From: Trichomonas tenax
Lineage: Eukaryota > Parabasalia > Trichomonadida > Trichomonadidae
Assembly (NCBI GenBank): GCA_023091735.1
Contig: JALKBU010000001.1
Span: forward strand, 62,001 to 126,000
Length of the DNA stretch: 64,000 nt
Reading direction: 5' to 3'
The notes beneath the pieces were generated by a model. It saw only the letters and a program-made list of their open reading frames with translations. It searched no databases and was not told the origin of the DNA. Every line of letters begins with the position of its first letter. Position 1 is the stretch's first letter. Both the position numbers and the translations under genes were made by a program. Shown in pieces: positions 31,196-40,766 of this stretch.

Positions 31196-33109
31196 TTAAT
31201 CACTTATAGACTCACTCGAGGAGAACTGGATTCCAGCATCATCGTCATCATCAAAGTCGTATTTCTTTAGTGATTTACCAAATGGACCATAAGTCTTCAA
31301 TCCTATCCAATTTCCAACTGGCGTCATTGTCAGCAGCAAAACAGCGATGACAATGATTACGACACAGAGTGTTGTTGCTACGGAGATTGGAACAATAGTA
31401 TTCTTCGTTGGTGTTGGTGCAGGAATTATTCTGACAGCTGCTGGCGTTCCGTTTACAAAACTTGCGCTATATAATGATTCAGGCACGTATGAGTCTTCAG
31501 TGAGGATTAAATTGTTATCAGTTTCAGAGACGAATATTAATTGAACCTTTTCAGCGAGCTTCCTCCACCCTGATTGAAGGAGCGTCGTTGAGCCATCTCT
31601 GATATATATTTTGTATCTCTTCTTTAATCCAACAGCATCTTCTGATGGTGTCACTAATCTAAGTGTGCTCTTTTTATTGTTGTTGTCTATGATGATTGTC
31701 ACACTGTTTGATGAAGCAATTGACTTTGATCTCGAATGGAATTTAAATGAATCATCGATAAAATCAATCTTGTTAACAACTTCATCACATGGAACAGTGA
31801 CAGCACCATTTATGTTCTCTATGTTTACGCTCTTCTCAATGAAGTTAGAAATGTCAATGCGAAGATTTGAATTTTGATCGGTTAAAATTTGTGGCAATTT
31901 TGTCGATGAGTTAATGAGTACATTGGAAGTGAGCAAGAAAGAAAAATCTGACTCAAAGTTTCCTAAAAACTCGATTCTTGAATTTATAACTTTGAATTTT
32001 ATTGGAGTTGAAAGTGCTTCTCCAATAACTACCAGAATCTTACTTGCTATCTCAATGTTCTTGCATTTGAAGCCACAATTTTCCCAATTTATAATTGTAA
32101 AACCGTAATCTTGCAATTTCATTAATAAATCATTAGTTTGGATGTTAAGAGTTGCTGTATCAGATACATATACACCTCCTTGTATAGAATTCGAGTAATT
32201 ATAGTTCCCACCTATGACATTCATGACCTTATTAACTCTCAATTGGTAAAGGTTACATATTGATGTGAAATCAGCATCCAACACTTTACACTTGAGAACT
32301 ACGTGGAAGTCACTCGATTTAATGAATGAATTCTTAATCTTGAAGTTAACAGCTTGAATCGTGTAATCCATCGTATATGGTGAAAAATCAATGTTCAAAT
32401 TAGTGATATTCACCAATCCCATTATCGAAAGCTCGAAGTTTAGCTCTATTACAGCTGATGGATTACAACATTCGATATTTATATTTGTGTTTTGATAGCC
32501 AATCATAGGGAATAGTTTTGTTCCAGAGCCATCAATATACACGAACAGGTCTGTGCCAAGTTTTTTATCAACATAGCGCGTGAAAGCCAAGTTTGTTTCG
32601 ATATGTGTTAATTGAGGAAGATCTTGTGGGCATTTCGTGCACCTATCGTTTCCGATACACAAACATGCTGCATTAGTTGTGAGCAAATCATACAATTTGA
32701 GATATTTTGTTTGTTTATAAGGTTCGACGTAAGAAGAGCTGTAGACGAGATTGTCATCGTAGCAGCCATTGCTCTTATTGTACTTATACAATATCGCTAC
32801 AGAATGACGAATGGAGCCTGTTTCCCAGGTAAATAAATAATTATATTCATCGCTTAATCCAAAAGAGCCCGGATTTTCTAGAACATCAGTGACTCCTTCA
32901 TTATTCCAATATGCTTTAGACTTCAATAGCGATCTTGAATCTACTCTTGAATTTCTTTTTATCGGAGAAGCATGGAATAACGCTGCTCTTTTCTCTTGAA
33001 TGGCTATGTTCGTTGACGTCATTCCAAATAATGAATTCAATATGAAATAGATGCATAAATCATTTAATCTATATATATCTATTTGTTTATATGTTGCGTA
33101 CAAATCCAT
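31196..33109 (-). CDS. Predicted type I surface membrane protein, 637 aa
   Basis: A hydrophobic N-terminal segment (~18-36) may be a signal peptide. A Cys-rich patch follows near residues 150-165 (NAACLCIGNDRCTKC). The long ectodomain (~170-560) looks rich in beta strands and Asn, as in trichomonad beta-helix-like surface proteins. A strong transmembrane helix lies at ~571-595 (SVATTLCVVIIVIAVLLL). The cytoplasmic tail is short, with a basic-aromatic stretch, five consecutive Asp residues and a Ser-rich end. I do not recognise the family. The topology and tail are typical of trichomonad adhesin-like families. Confidence 0.75.
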   Translation of the reverse strand: MDLYATYKQIDIYRLNDLCIYFILNSLFGMTSTNIAIQEKRAALFHASPIKRNSRVDSRSLLKSKAYWNNEGVTDVLENPGSFGLSDEYNYLFTWETGSIRHSVAILYKYNKSNGCYDDNLVYSSSYVEPYKQTKYLKLYDLLTTNAACLCIGNDRCTKCPQDLPQLTHIETNLAFTRYVDKKLGTDLFVYIDGSGTKLFPMIGYQNTNINIECCNPSAVIELNFELSIMGLVNITNLNIDFSPYTMDYTIQAVNFKIKNSFIKSSDFHVVLKCKVLDADFTSICNLYQLRVNKVMNVIGGNYNYSNSIQGGVYVSDTATLNIQTNDLLMKLQDYGFTIINWENCGFKCKNIEIASKILVVIGEALSTPIKFKVINSRIEFLGNFESDFSFLLTSNVLINSSTKLPQILTDQNSNLRIDISNFIEKSVNIENINGAVTVPCDEVVNKIDFIDDSFKFHSRSKSIASSNSVTIIIDNNNKKSTLRLVTPSEDAVGLKKRYKIYIRDGSTTLLQSGWRKLAEKVQLIFVSETDNNLILTEDSYVPESLYSASFVNGTPAAVRIIPAPTPTKNTIVPISVATTLCVVIIVIAVLLLTMTPVGNWIGLKTYGPFGKSLKKYDFDDDDDAGIQFSSSESISD

Positions 33110-33200
33110 GTTTTTCGTTTATGACCATAGACACAAAAAAGATCTTCAGATGTTTTTTTTTTTGAATCAGAGTTTATACATGATTTTATTATATGTGTTG

Positions 33201-33881
33201 TCAATTTGATTCTTGGTTAATGAGGAGATAAACTAATATCAATAAATCTTTTCGACATAAAATGATATCAACTTTTTGGCAAGATACATTTTCAAGTTGT
33301 GTTTCAATATTCGGAACAACTTTATGAGAACAAAACATTGTCGAATTGTATTTAGGAGGAACAAATATAAACATATCCCTTGATGAAAGATCTGTTTTGC
33401 AAGTTGGCTCAAAAATTCCTTGAAAAATAATTGATTCGATTGAACAAGAACCGAAGAATGATATATCAATAAACGATACTAATGGTGGAATTGTGATTGA
33501 TTGAATTATTGAACCAACGCCTAATGAGTAATGAATCTTTGTTAACTTCGAATTCTTCGCAAATTCGATTTTTTCTAATTTCGAGCACCGATCTAAAGCA
33601 TAACCTAGAATGGTATGTACATGCTGAGGAACAAATCAATATGTTATCTCTGAGGTGGTGAACGCCATATGACCTAAAACCGCCAACGTATATTTTTCAT
33701 TATTATAATGTATTTCAGCTGGTATAGTAACGGCATGGTTAGTATTAGCTTTGTCTATAAATGCATTTTTCACATAGGCTTCATCACTATATTTATATAA
33801 TCTTGTTGTATTGAAAATTCCAATGGTAGCAACGCCAATTGATATCAAGTAATGGAATAACCCTATATCTACTATCGTCAT
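33201..33881 (-). pseudogene. BspA-like LRR gene interrupted by one in-frame TGA
   Basis: A single frame of 226 codons runs from ATG (33881) to TGA (33201-33203). Only one internal stop occurs, a TGA at 33636-33638 (codon 82). Before it, AVTIPAEIHYNNEKYTLAVL is typical of the N-terminal cap of trichomonad BspA proteins. After it, LDRCSKLEKIEF, SIIQSITIPPLVSFI and the C-terminal FVPPKYNSTMFCSHKV fit BspA repeats and the usual ending. No frameshift, TAA or TAG is present. It is a young pseudogene, or the TGA is read through. No transmembrane segment is seen. Confidence 0.65.
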
Positions 33882-34023
33882 TTGACACTATGGATGTTAT
33901 AGATTTCTTATTTATCATCGTATTGTCGAGTCTGGAAATACAAAATAACTAAGGTTATTTTTTTACAATTTAATTTTGTAATTTGGAAGAACAGGAGTAT
34001 GGTCTAAGAAGAGGTTCATGATT

Positions 34024-34534
34024 CTTTTGTCACGTACCGAAATTTGTCACGAAAAAGTAACAATATCTAACATGTAAAGTTATCAGGGACTATATTGACA
34101 CAGGTACCACGCATGTTAGTTGCTAAACTCACAGATCTTCATTTCATACACCATCATTAAGAAATCAAAGATTTCCACTTCAGAATGCCTCTGAAGAGCA
34201 AAATTAAATGCTTGATTGGGACTTGTAGCCAAGGTGCTAGCAATACAGTCCACAATTCTTCCTTTCAGAAGCATTCTGTAGAGTAAAACGTTGATTATTT
34301 CGAAAACAGAGTCTGAAAGGAAGAACTGTGGACTGGATTGCTAGCATTTTGGCCACCAGTGCCAATGAAGCACTTAATTTTTCTTTTCAAAGTAAATTTA
34401 AGCAAATATAGTATATCATTCTTCCAATAATCATTGATAATCACATGCTAGGTAAATATTTATTTGTCAAATATGTATGTTCACATGTCAGATAATATCA
34501 CTTTTTCGTGACAACTTTCGGTACGCAACACAAC
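34024..34534. repeat. Large imperfect palindrome, ~510 bp (foldback or MITE-like element)
   Basis: Outer arms of 56 bp (34024-34079 and 34479-34534) match inverted at about 80%. Inner arms of ~81 bp (34189-34269 and 34312-34393) also match inverted, with a 42-base loop. Both pairs share nearly the same centre, so the whole segment is one degenerate palindrome. No gene is seen in it. It is probably a non-autonomous transposon. Confidence 0.65.
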
Positions 34535-34656
34535 GTGAAATTTTATGATCATTATATAAGATATACGAATAGCTCACTTTTTGTAATATAATTGAGTTGA
34601 AATTTGAGGTCAAAAAATAAAGAGGGAAATAGACCCTAAATAATGAAATGTCTAAC

Positions 34657-35056
34657 AAAAGTGCGCTATCACCTTTTGACATTTTACATGGCGAGTTGTT
34701 TTCTTCAATCATTGCAATTTAGCGAATTGCTCCGGTTTTTTAGCCAAAAAAGTTGTTGCGAAGGCAATCGCTAATTCTCCAGGCCATTCACTGCGGCGCA
34801 ATTACAGTTGTATCTCTCAGTATCTCAGCGCTTTGCAAGCGCCTCGGTCTTACTCACGCCCGTCCACTAATTTTTAGGCAAAAGATTGTTTTCTCTAAAA
34901 AGAAAAAGTTTGTTGCGCGCGCGAGTTAAACCTGCATCAATAAGGTGCATAGTTCAACCATTAGCGATTAGGCCATGCCTGAGAATCAAAAATTTGGTTT
35001 TTAAGTAAAAATTTGACACTTTACCTGTCATATAAAAGACGATAGCGCACTATTTT
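34657..35056. repeat. Second inverted-repeat element around a G+C-rich, tRNA-like core
   Basis: AAAAGTGCGCTATCAC...TTTTGAC at 34657-34680 is answered by an inverted copy (GATAGCGCACTATTTT and flanks) at 35027-35056. The core (34720-34990) is unusually G+C rich. On the minus strand it reads TGGCCTAATCG, a good Pol III A box, then GGTTTAACTCG about 43 bases later, a weak B box, and then a T run. The expected tRNA stems do not pair, so I do not call a tRNA. A tRNA-derived (SINE-like) element is the best guess. Confidence 0.4.
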
Positions 35057-35102
35057 CCAACTCTCGGAAATAATGAACTTTTAATAAATTAATAAAGGGG
35101 TG

Positions 35103-35113
35103 GACCCTAAAAT
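35103..35113 (+). promoter_or_regulatory. GACCCTAAAAT motif before the start codon
   Basis: Identical to the 11-mer before the gene at 7210; here it ends 4 bases before the ATG at 35118. Its shared position suggests a core promoter role. Confidence 0.35.
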
Positions 35114-35117
35114 AAAA

Positions 35118-35762
35118 ATGCTTCACGCAACTGAGCTCACTGACGAGGATATTCTTGCCATTCCGCAGGACAAACTTGTTAAGATCCTCAATGCGCAGAT
35201 AGATGGCGCGAGAAGTGAGCTCTCTTTGCTTTATTCTAACTTAGAAGAAGAAAAATTATCAGTTACGGAGCTTGAATACAAACATAGAGAACTCGAAGCT
35301 GTTCTCAACGGTGAAAAGAAGAAAATTCAAGTAAAAGAAAAGAACAAACAAACGCTAAATAAACAATTAGTCGAATTAAGAAACAAAATTGCTGAACAGG
35401 AATCAAAAATCAAGCACTTTAAAGGTAGCAATGATGAAAATACAATCAAATCATCAGAAATTGAACGTTTAACACAACAATTAGAAAAAGAAGCCGGAAA
35501 TGTCTTAAAATACCAAGCACTCATTGAAAAAAGACGAAATGAGATTGCCGCTATTGATGCACAATATGCAAATGAATTGGACGCAATTCAATACGAAATT
35601 AAAATTACAAACGACGAAAAGAACAAATATATTGATCTAATAGACCTATACATGCAGAAATTGGCACTTATTAAGCAAAGAAATGAAGCTTGCCTTAAAT
35701 CAATTGTTTCGCATTCATTAGATTCTCAATTAACATCAACTCTTGAAACATTTGCAAACTAA
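35118..35762 (+). CDS. Coiled-coil protein, 214 aa
   Basis: Most of the protein (residues ~30-190) is a charged heptad-type coiled coil: long runs of Glu/Lys/Gln with Leu/Ile spacing and no Pro or Trp. The frame is open from a GTG at 35100, but the first ATG is at 35118, directly after a GACCCTAAAAT motif. Structural or cytoskeletal proteins with this profile are common in flagellates. I cannot name a family. Confidence 0.7.
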   Translation: MLHATELTDEDILAIPQDKLVKILNAQIDGARSELSLLYSNLEEEKLSVTELEYKHRELEAVLNGEKKKIQVKEKNKQTLNKQLVELRNKIAEQESKIKHFKGSNDENTIKSSEIERLTQQLEKEAGNVLKYQALIEKRRNEIAAIDAQYANELDAIQYEIKITNDEKNKYIDLIDLYMQKLALIKQRNEACLKSIVSHSLDSQLTSTLETFAN

Positions 35763-35837
35763 TCGCTGATATCTATATTTTATGTCTATTCATAGCTTGT
35801 CATGTAGTTAATTCCATGAATTTAGTGTGTTTTATAC

Positions 35838-36795
35838 TTAATTCAGAATGAATCTTGACAATAACTCGAACACAGCTCTGAAATACAAGTGCTCTTTTAT
35901 GATTATTTCATCGTAAACAATAATGGCACACATATTATTATGAAAGTCGACCTTTATGTCTTCAACGTCTAAAACTTTGTCTTCTATTGTTACTGTTCCA
36001 GTAGTTTCTATTCCAGGAGTTGAAAAATATGAATTTCTAACAATTACAGTAAATTTTTTCTGCCAAACATCAACAGCATATTATGAATTTTGATCAAATA
36101 TGCAATGATCATAAATTCCATTATTTCTTGTGTGTATAACTGCAGAGCAGTTATTCTTTATGAAACTTGTGTAATTACAGAAATTACTGTATTTATCATC
36201 GTTAAATATTGCAATAACACATGAATTTCGTGTATTGTTATAAAAATAGCAATATGTTATATTGCCACTCCCCTAAAGATCTATGGACTACAGTTCACTA
36301 TGAGATTTGCAAGAAGTAATATTATTATAAGAATCTTGACTATCTCCTTTCGTATGCCTTACAGGGATGTTATATTTTCCTAGTATTCCACATCCATAGA
36401 CGCAAACATCGTAAATATAATTTGTATAGTGTGCAAATTGATAGTATGCTGAATAAGATGGAGAAAAGCACTCTTTGAAGAAATTTTTGGACTGCACCAC
36501 GTATACGTAAGTAATGTCAGCATAAAAGCACGAACTATCCCATGAACCTCCATCTGGATAACATTGATCAAAATTGCAATTCTCCATCAGCAAACACATA
36601 TATCCCAGGATATCTGAATCCTTGATTAATATATATGGTTCTGCCGTTGTTAGTAAATTTGCAATTTGTTATATAAACATTTGTTTTTGATATCGAGTAG
36701 TTGATAAGATTCAATGCCTTATAGTGTAACTCGTATTGATTATAAGAACTGAAATATGTCTCCCAGTCACGAGGAAAAAGCAATTTCCAGAACAT
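35838..36795 (-). pseudogene. Beta-helix-type family pseudogene (copy B)
   Basis: Homologous over its full length to the locus at 37329-38288, which has the same orientation. Shared features are a start ending in SRDW/PRDW, MENCNFDQ, AVIHTRNNG and a final LSRFILN-TAA. This copy has a frameshift near 36590 and in-frame TAG (36288-36290), TAG (~36273) and TAA (~36083) codons. It is an ordinary dead copy. Its Cys codons after NFDQ and after NNGIYDH lie exactly where copy A has TGA. Confidence 0.7.
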
Positions 36796-37328
36796 TTTCT
36801 GTGTTTCGTCTGTGAATATTCAATTTTGAAACACAAATATTTTGTGGTATTGTACTAATTCTTAATGCTAATTAATCCATGTGGATTAAATTTCAATAGA
36901 AGAATCCAATAAATCAAAAAAGTTACTTTTATTTGATGAATCCGAAAATTTTAAAATATGCTGTTATTGACTATAGTAATGGAAATCAAAATTTTGAATG
37001 ATTCAACAATTTTTATGTTCAATTTCGTTTATTTTTCTGTTGTTGATGTATAAATAAGTTTATTTTTCAATGAAATACTTCATTTCCAAGGACTCTGATG
37101 ATATTGTTCTATGCAACAAACATTTCTCTTTATCTTTATTAGAGTTTGGATGTGGCCTGAAAACTAAATAACTGTGAAAATTGATCTCCGAAATATGATG
37201 TGACTAACTAAATCAAAAATCAAATACATCATTTTTTCATAAATAGAAAGGCATAAAAGAACACATCATATGTACTAATAAATTGCCAATAAAAGAAAGA
37301 ATTAACAAGCTTTTATTCTATATAGATG
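36796..37328. other. Spacer between the two tandem copies
   Basis: A+T-rich 530-bp spacer; no gene or clear repeat seen. Confidence 0.5.
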
Positions 37329-38288
37329 TTAATTAAGAACAAATCTGGAAATCATTTGGAAAAGGGCTTTGAAATAAAGAGGTTCGGCCATGATTGTTTC
37401 GTCGTAATCAATGATGGCACATGTGTTATTATGTGTTTCAAAAACTATTTCTTCTGGATATGCTATGAAGTCTGTGATTGTAACTGTTCCATCATATTCG
37501 ATTTCAGTTGATGAAAAGTAACAATTTGCTATTACAAGTGTGAAATTTGGTTCCCACATGTCTGCAACTTTTTCACTAACATCTTCGAATACTCAATATT
37601 CATATAAACCATTGTTTCTTGTGTGAATAACGACTGGAGTATCATTTTCAATGAAATTGAAATAAGAGCAATTGTTCCATATTGTATCATAGTTGCTTTG
37701 AGCCTCAATTAAATACCACCCTCCTGAGTTATTGACGAAGTTGATATAAATGTGTTTAGTGTTTCGATCCTGTATTAAATCACAACAATTTTGATGATCA
37801 AAATTATTTGTACAATCGCCCATATTTCCCCATTCCATTCGCATAACATAAGAACCACTCAGACCTCCCTTTCTGCAGTTGAAAATAGAAACATCATAAA
37901 CACCATTGGCGGATGAACTGAATTGATAAAATGCTGATCCAACAACAGCACTTGATGATCTACAACAAACTTTTTCTTGGACTGTATCTCCGTAAAAGTT
38001 ATCGCAGTCAAAACATGCGGGTTTAAAGCTGATTTCACAGTATCATTGATCAAAGTTACAATTTTCCATCAGGACACGCATTTGGATTCCTGGATATGTG
38101 TACCCTTGATCGAATGTGATTGCATCACCATTTATTTTCAGAAATTCACAGAAATTGATGTAATGATGTTTTTTTTTCGATTTCGCAGAGTAGTCTATAA
38201 TGTTCGATGTCTTGAAATGCATCTCGTATATCAAATATGACCCAAATACTGAATCCCAATCTCGAGAAACAAACAAATTCATAATCAT
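37329..38288 (-). pseudogene. Beta-helix-type family gene (copy A) with two in-frame TGA codons
   Basis: One frame of 319 codons from ATG (38288) to TAA (37329-37331), interrupted only by TGA at 38043-38045 and TGA at 37593-37595. No frameshift, TAA or TAG occurs. Coding character is intact across the gaps: MENCNFDQ, then after the first TGA a Cys-rich stretch, DVSIFNCRKGG, and TPVVIHTRNNG before the second TGA. The Asn/Cys-rich short-strand pattern resembles trichomonad right-handed beta-helix surface families. Both TGA codons align with Cys codons (TGT and TGC) of copy B. It is either a young pseudogene with two TGY-to-TGA changes or a gene in which UGA is decoded. Confidence 0.6.
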
Positions 38289-39600
38289 TCTTTAAAATAT
38301 TTTGAACTTTTCGGTTTCAATAATTTCCGATCATTGTAATGAAATGAAAGGAAATATGTAGATATGGTTAAATAACCAATTAATTTTTATACATAGTTTT
38401 TTTTGACATTTTCAATGCAAACATCAGAAATCGATTTCTATAAAAACAATTGAACCCTCCAAAAAATTAAAAAATTCTTAGAAAACGCTCGTCAACAAAT
38501 ACACTAAATTTTCAACCTTTTGCACCACACAATTTTTGGAATATTTTTGGGCAAGAGAAAAAAAAAAGAATTTTATGAAAATGCAAATAAACATTTTAAT
38601 AGATCTATCTTTTTGGCTAATTTAAAATCAGAAATTTCTTATCTCAGCCAAAAAAACTCCTTTTTTTGTTTTGTTTTCAGAGCGGGTGGGGTCGAAAAGC
38701 AAGGTTTTAAATAAGGTTTTTGAGTAAAATCCTTAAATTATTTTTGCCTATTTCCTTGAAAAATATGCTCCCACGTACTTCTGGCATCTAAAGATTAAGT
38801 TTGGGATAATATTCCTTACTGCTGAACGAATTCAAAAAATGAGTTCCAAAATTCAAATATAAAATTTGCTTTATTTGAATGCATTGAACTCCACTATAAC
38901 TGCAAATGATCTCCAGCTGTGGCTGTATTGAACTCCTCAAAGAGGGGTTAAAATAAAACAAAACAAAACAATCTCAATTTTGATGATGTAAAAACATTCT
39001 TCTTCAAAATTTAAAAAATATATGATAGAGTACATCATTGTTACAAAGAGAAAGTTCCCTGATAAGTATTACATTTGCAAAGATCGTATCAATGCAATTA
39101 TGATCATATTGTCATTGAAATCTATTCGAAAATCATGAAATCCATTCTTTTGAAGGTAATGTGATTTACTTAAAAATATGAATGGCAAAATGTTAACTTC
39201 ATGATGTGTAGGAGCAGTGTACTTCATTATTCACACATTAAAATTCCAAATTTATATTGAGCGCTTGTATCAAACATAATGCACATAAATAGTGCTGGGC
39301 ACTCCTTTGAGAAGAATTTGCAACTGTATTTTATTCCATTTGGAAGTTATTATAGTGTGATATAATGTTAAAAAAAAATATTATTTGTATAAAAAGTAGA
39401 TATGTGGAAGTATATAAATCATGCGTTGTTTGAAATTTATGAGGTTTTATATCTATTTCAACAAGTTGTATTAAAAAAAAAATATGAAAAACTGACATGA
39501 AATAAGTAATGTTGAATCTTATAATCAGGAGACGAAAGCACTTCATCTTCAAGAGCTATCAGAAAGAAATGTGCAATGTTTGTGGAATATTAATTTTGAA
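38289..39600. other. 1.3-kb intergenic region
   Basis: A+T-rich with homopolymer runs. A TTGAACTCC repeat pair sits near 38885 and 38925. No gene or RNA recognised. Confidence 0.45.
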
Positions 39601-39834
39601 TTACTGTAAAGAGTCTAGTTTTTCGGCAAATGTACTTAAATACTTACATGTCAGTGGAAAAACAACGATATGAACACCTAAAAATATGAGATTCTTCTTA
39701 AGTTCTTCAGGACCGATTTCTTTCGTCTTTCTATTATACGCTTCCTTTATTCTCGTAAGCAGAGACTTTGATTCTTTTTGTTTTGTGTGCATCTGAATTG
39801 ACTTTGCAATTTTGGAATAATCAATTTCTTCCAT
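39601..39834 (-). CDS. Small single-pass membrane protein, 77 aa
   Basis: The basic N-terminal half precedes one hydrophobic segment at ~48-66 (LIFLGVHIVVFPLTCKYL) and a short polar tail. Diverges from the tetraspanin gene across an 80-bp gap that holds two ACATGT-type motifs. The shape would suit a tail-anchored organelle or ER protein, such as a small translocase subunit, but I cannot assign one. Confidence 0.55.
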   Translation of the reverse strand: MEEIDYSKIAKSIQMHTKQKESKSLLTRIKEAYNRKTKEIGPEELKKNLIFLGVHIVVFPLTCKYLSTFAEKLDSLQ

Positions 39835-39861
39835 TAAAAAATAATGTCAAATTTGATGCTT

Positions 39862-39894
39862 TACATGTCATTATTGTTTTATTTGACATGTAAA
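39862..39894. promoter_or_regulatory. Pair of ACATGT motifs in a divergent promoter
   Basis: TTACATGTCA (39862-39871) and TTGACATGTAA (39884-39894) sit in opposite orientations between two divergent starts (39834 and 39915). They match motifs before the genes at 56 and 41549. Confidence 0.45.
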
Positions 39895-39914
39895 ATTTAG
39901 TAATTTGCCACTAA

Positions 39915-40520
39915 ATGAAATATTATTTTGTTTTAGCATTAGGAATAGAAATATTAACTTTGATATCAAGTTGCGTCAATACATATTGGACAAAAACTTG
40001 GATGGTTAATACAAAACTGATATTATTAACTAGATTGCCTTTTATTATTCATTTTATTTCAATTTTTCAATCATTGTTTGCAATATTTTTCATGTGGATA
40101 TATTACAAATTGAAGGAGAAACAGTTTACTCAAGTTCTATGTATAATTTCGGCTCCTTTCATTGCTTTTGAAATGTATTTTGCTTATTTGTTTAAATTTA
40201 ATACAGAAGGTTTTATAGGAATGCACATGGCTAGATGGACTGATGGATATTCTACATCAGAAATATTAGATTTACAAAAAGAATATAATTGTTGCGGGTT
40301 CTTTAAAAACAGTGAATTTCCTGCGCAATTATGTCAGACATCATCTGGAATTCCATGTGTTGATGCTTTGCTTGATGCTTTTTCAATACCATTCCGAGGA
40401 ATGGGAACACATTTCTTTTCGACTGCTTTCGCGCATCTTTTTTCAGCTTTTCTTTTTGCAATCGGTTATGATCCAGAAGATGATCCATATGCTATTATAA
40501 AGAGACCTCATCCTAAATGA
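39915..40520 (+). CDS. Tetraspanin, 201 aa
   Basis: Four hydrophobic segments can be read at about residues 1-24, 38-62, 68-92 and 164-185. The large loop between the third and fourth holds the hallmark NCCGFF (~126) followed by further Cys residues and a PC pair (SSGIPCVDAL). Tetraspanins organise membrane microdomains; in trichomonads they are linked to adhesion and extracellular vesicles. The last segment is less hydrophobic than usual, and the tail is acidic then basic. Ends in TGA. Confidence 0.8.
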   Translation: MKYYFVLALGIEILTLISSCVNTYWTKTWMVNTKLILLTRLPFIIHFISIFQSLFAIFFMWIYYKLKEKQFTQVLCIISAPFIAFEMYFAYLFKFNTEGFIGMHMARWTDGYSTSEILDLQKEYNCCGFFKNSEFPAQLCQTSSGIPCVDALLDAFSIPFRGMGTHFFSTAFAHLFSAFLFAIGYDPEDDPYAIIKRPHPK

Positions 40521-40766
40521 TTCACCACTAATATCATTCAATAAAGCATTTTAAAATGATGAAGAATCGATTGAATCAATTCTGCTGATTTAGAATATAA
40601 AAACTTTATCATATCTCTCTTAGTTAGCATCAGAACGCATTGATCTTCTTTCACAAAACTCCTTCTATAGTTCGGACTTGATAATAAAATGCCTTTCTAA
40701 GCATTTTAAAGGGTGTTTTCATTGCTATAATGATAATACAAAACAAACAAATATATGAACTTATTA

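Noticed and set aside
34720..34990. A tRNA gene on the minus strand
   Set aside because: A- and B-box-like strings are present, but acceptor, anticodon and T stems do not pair.
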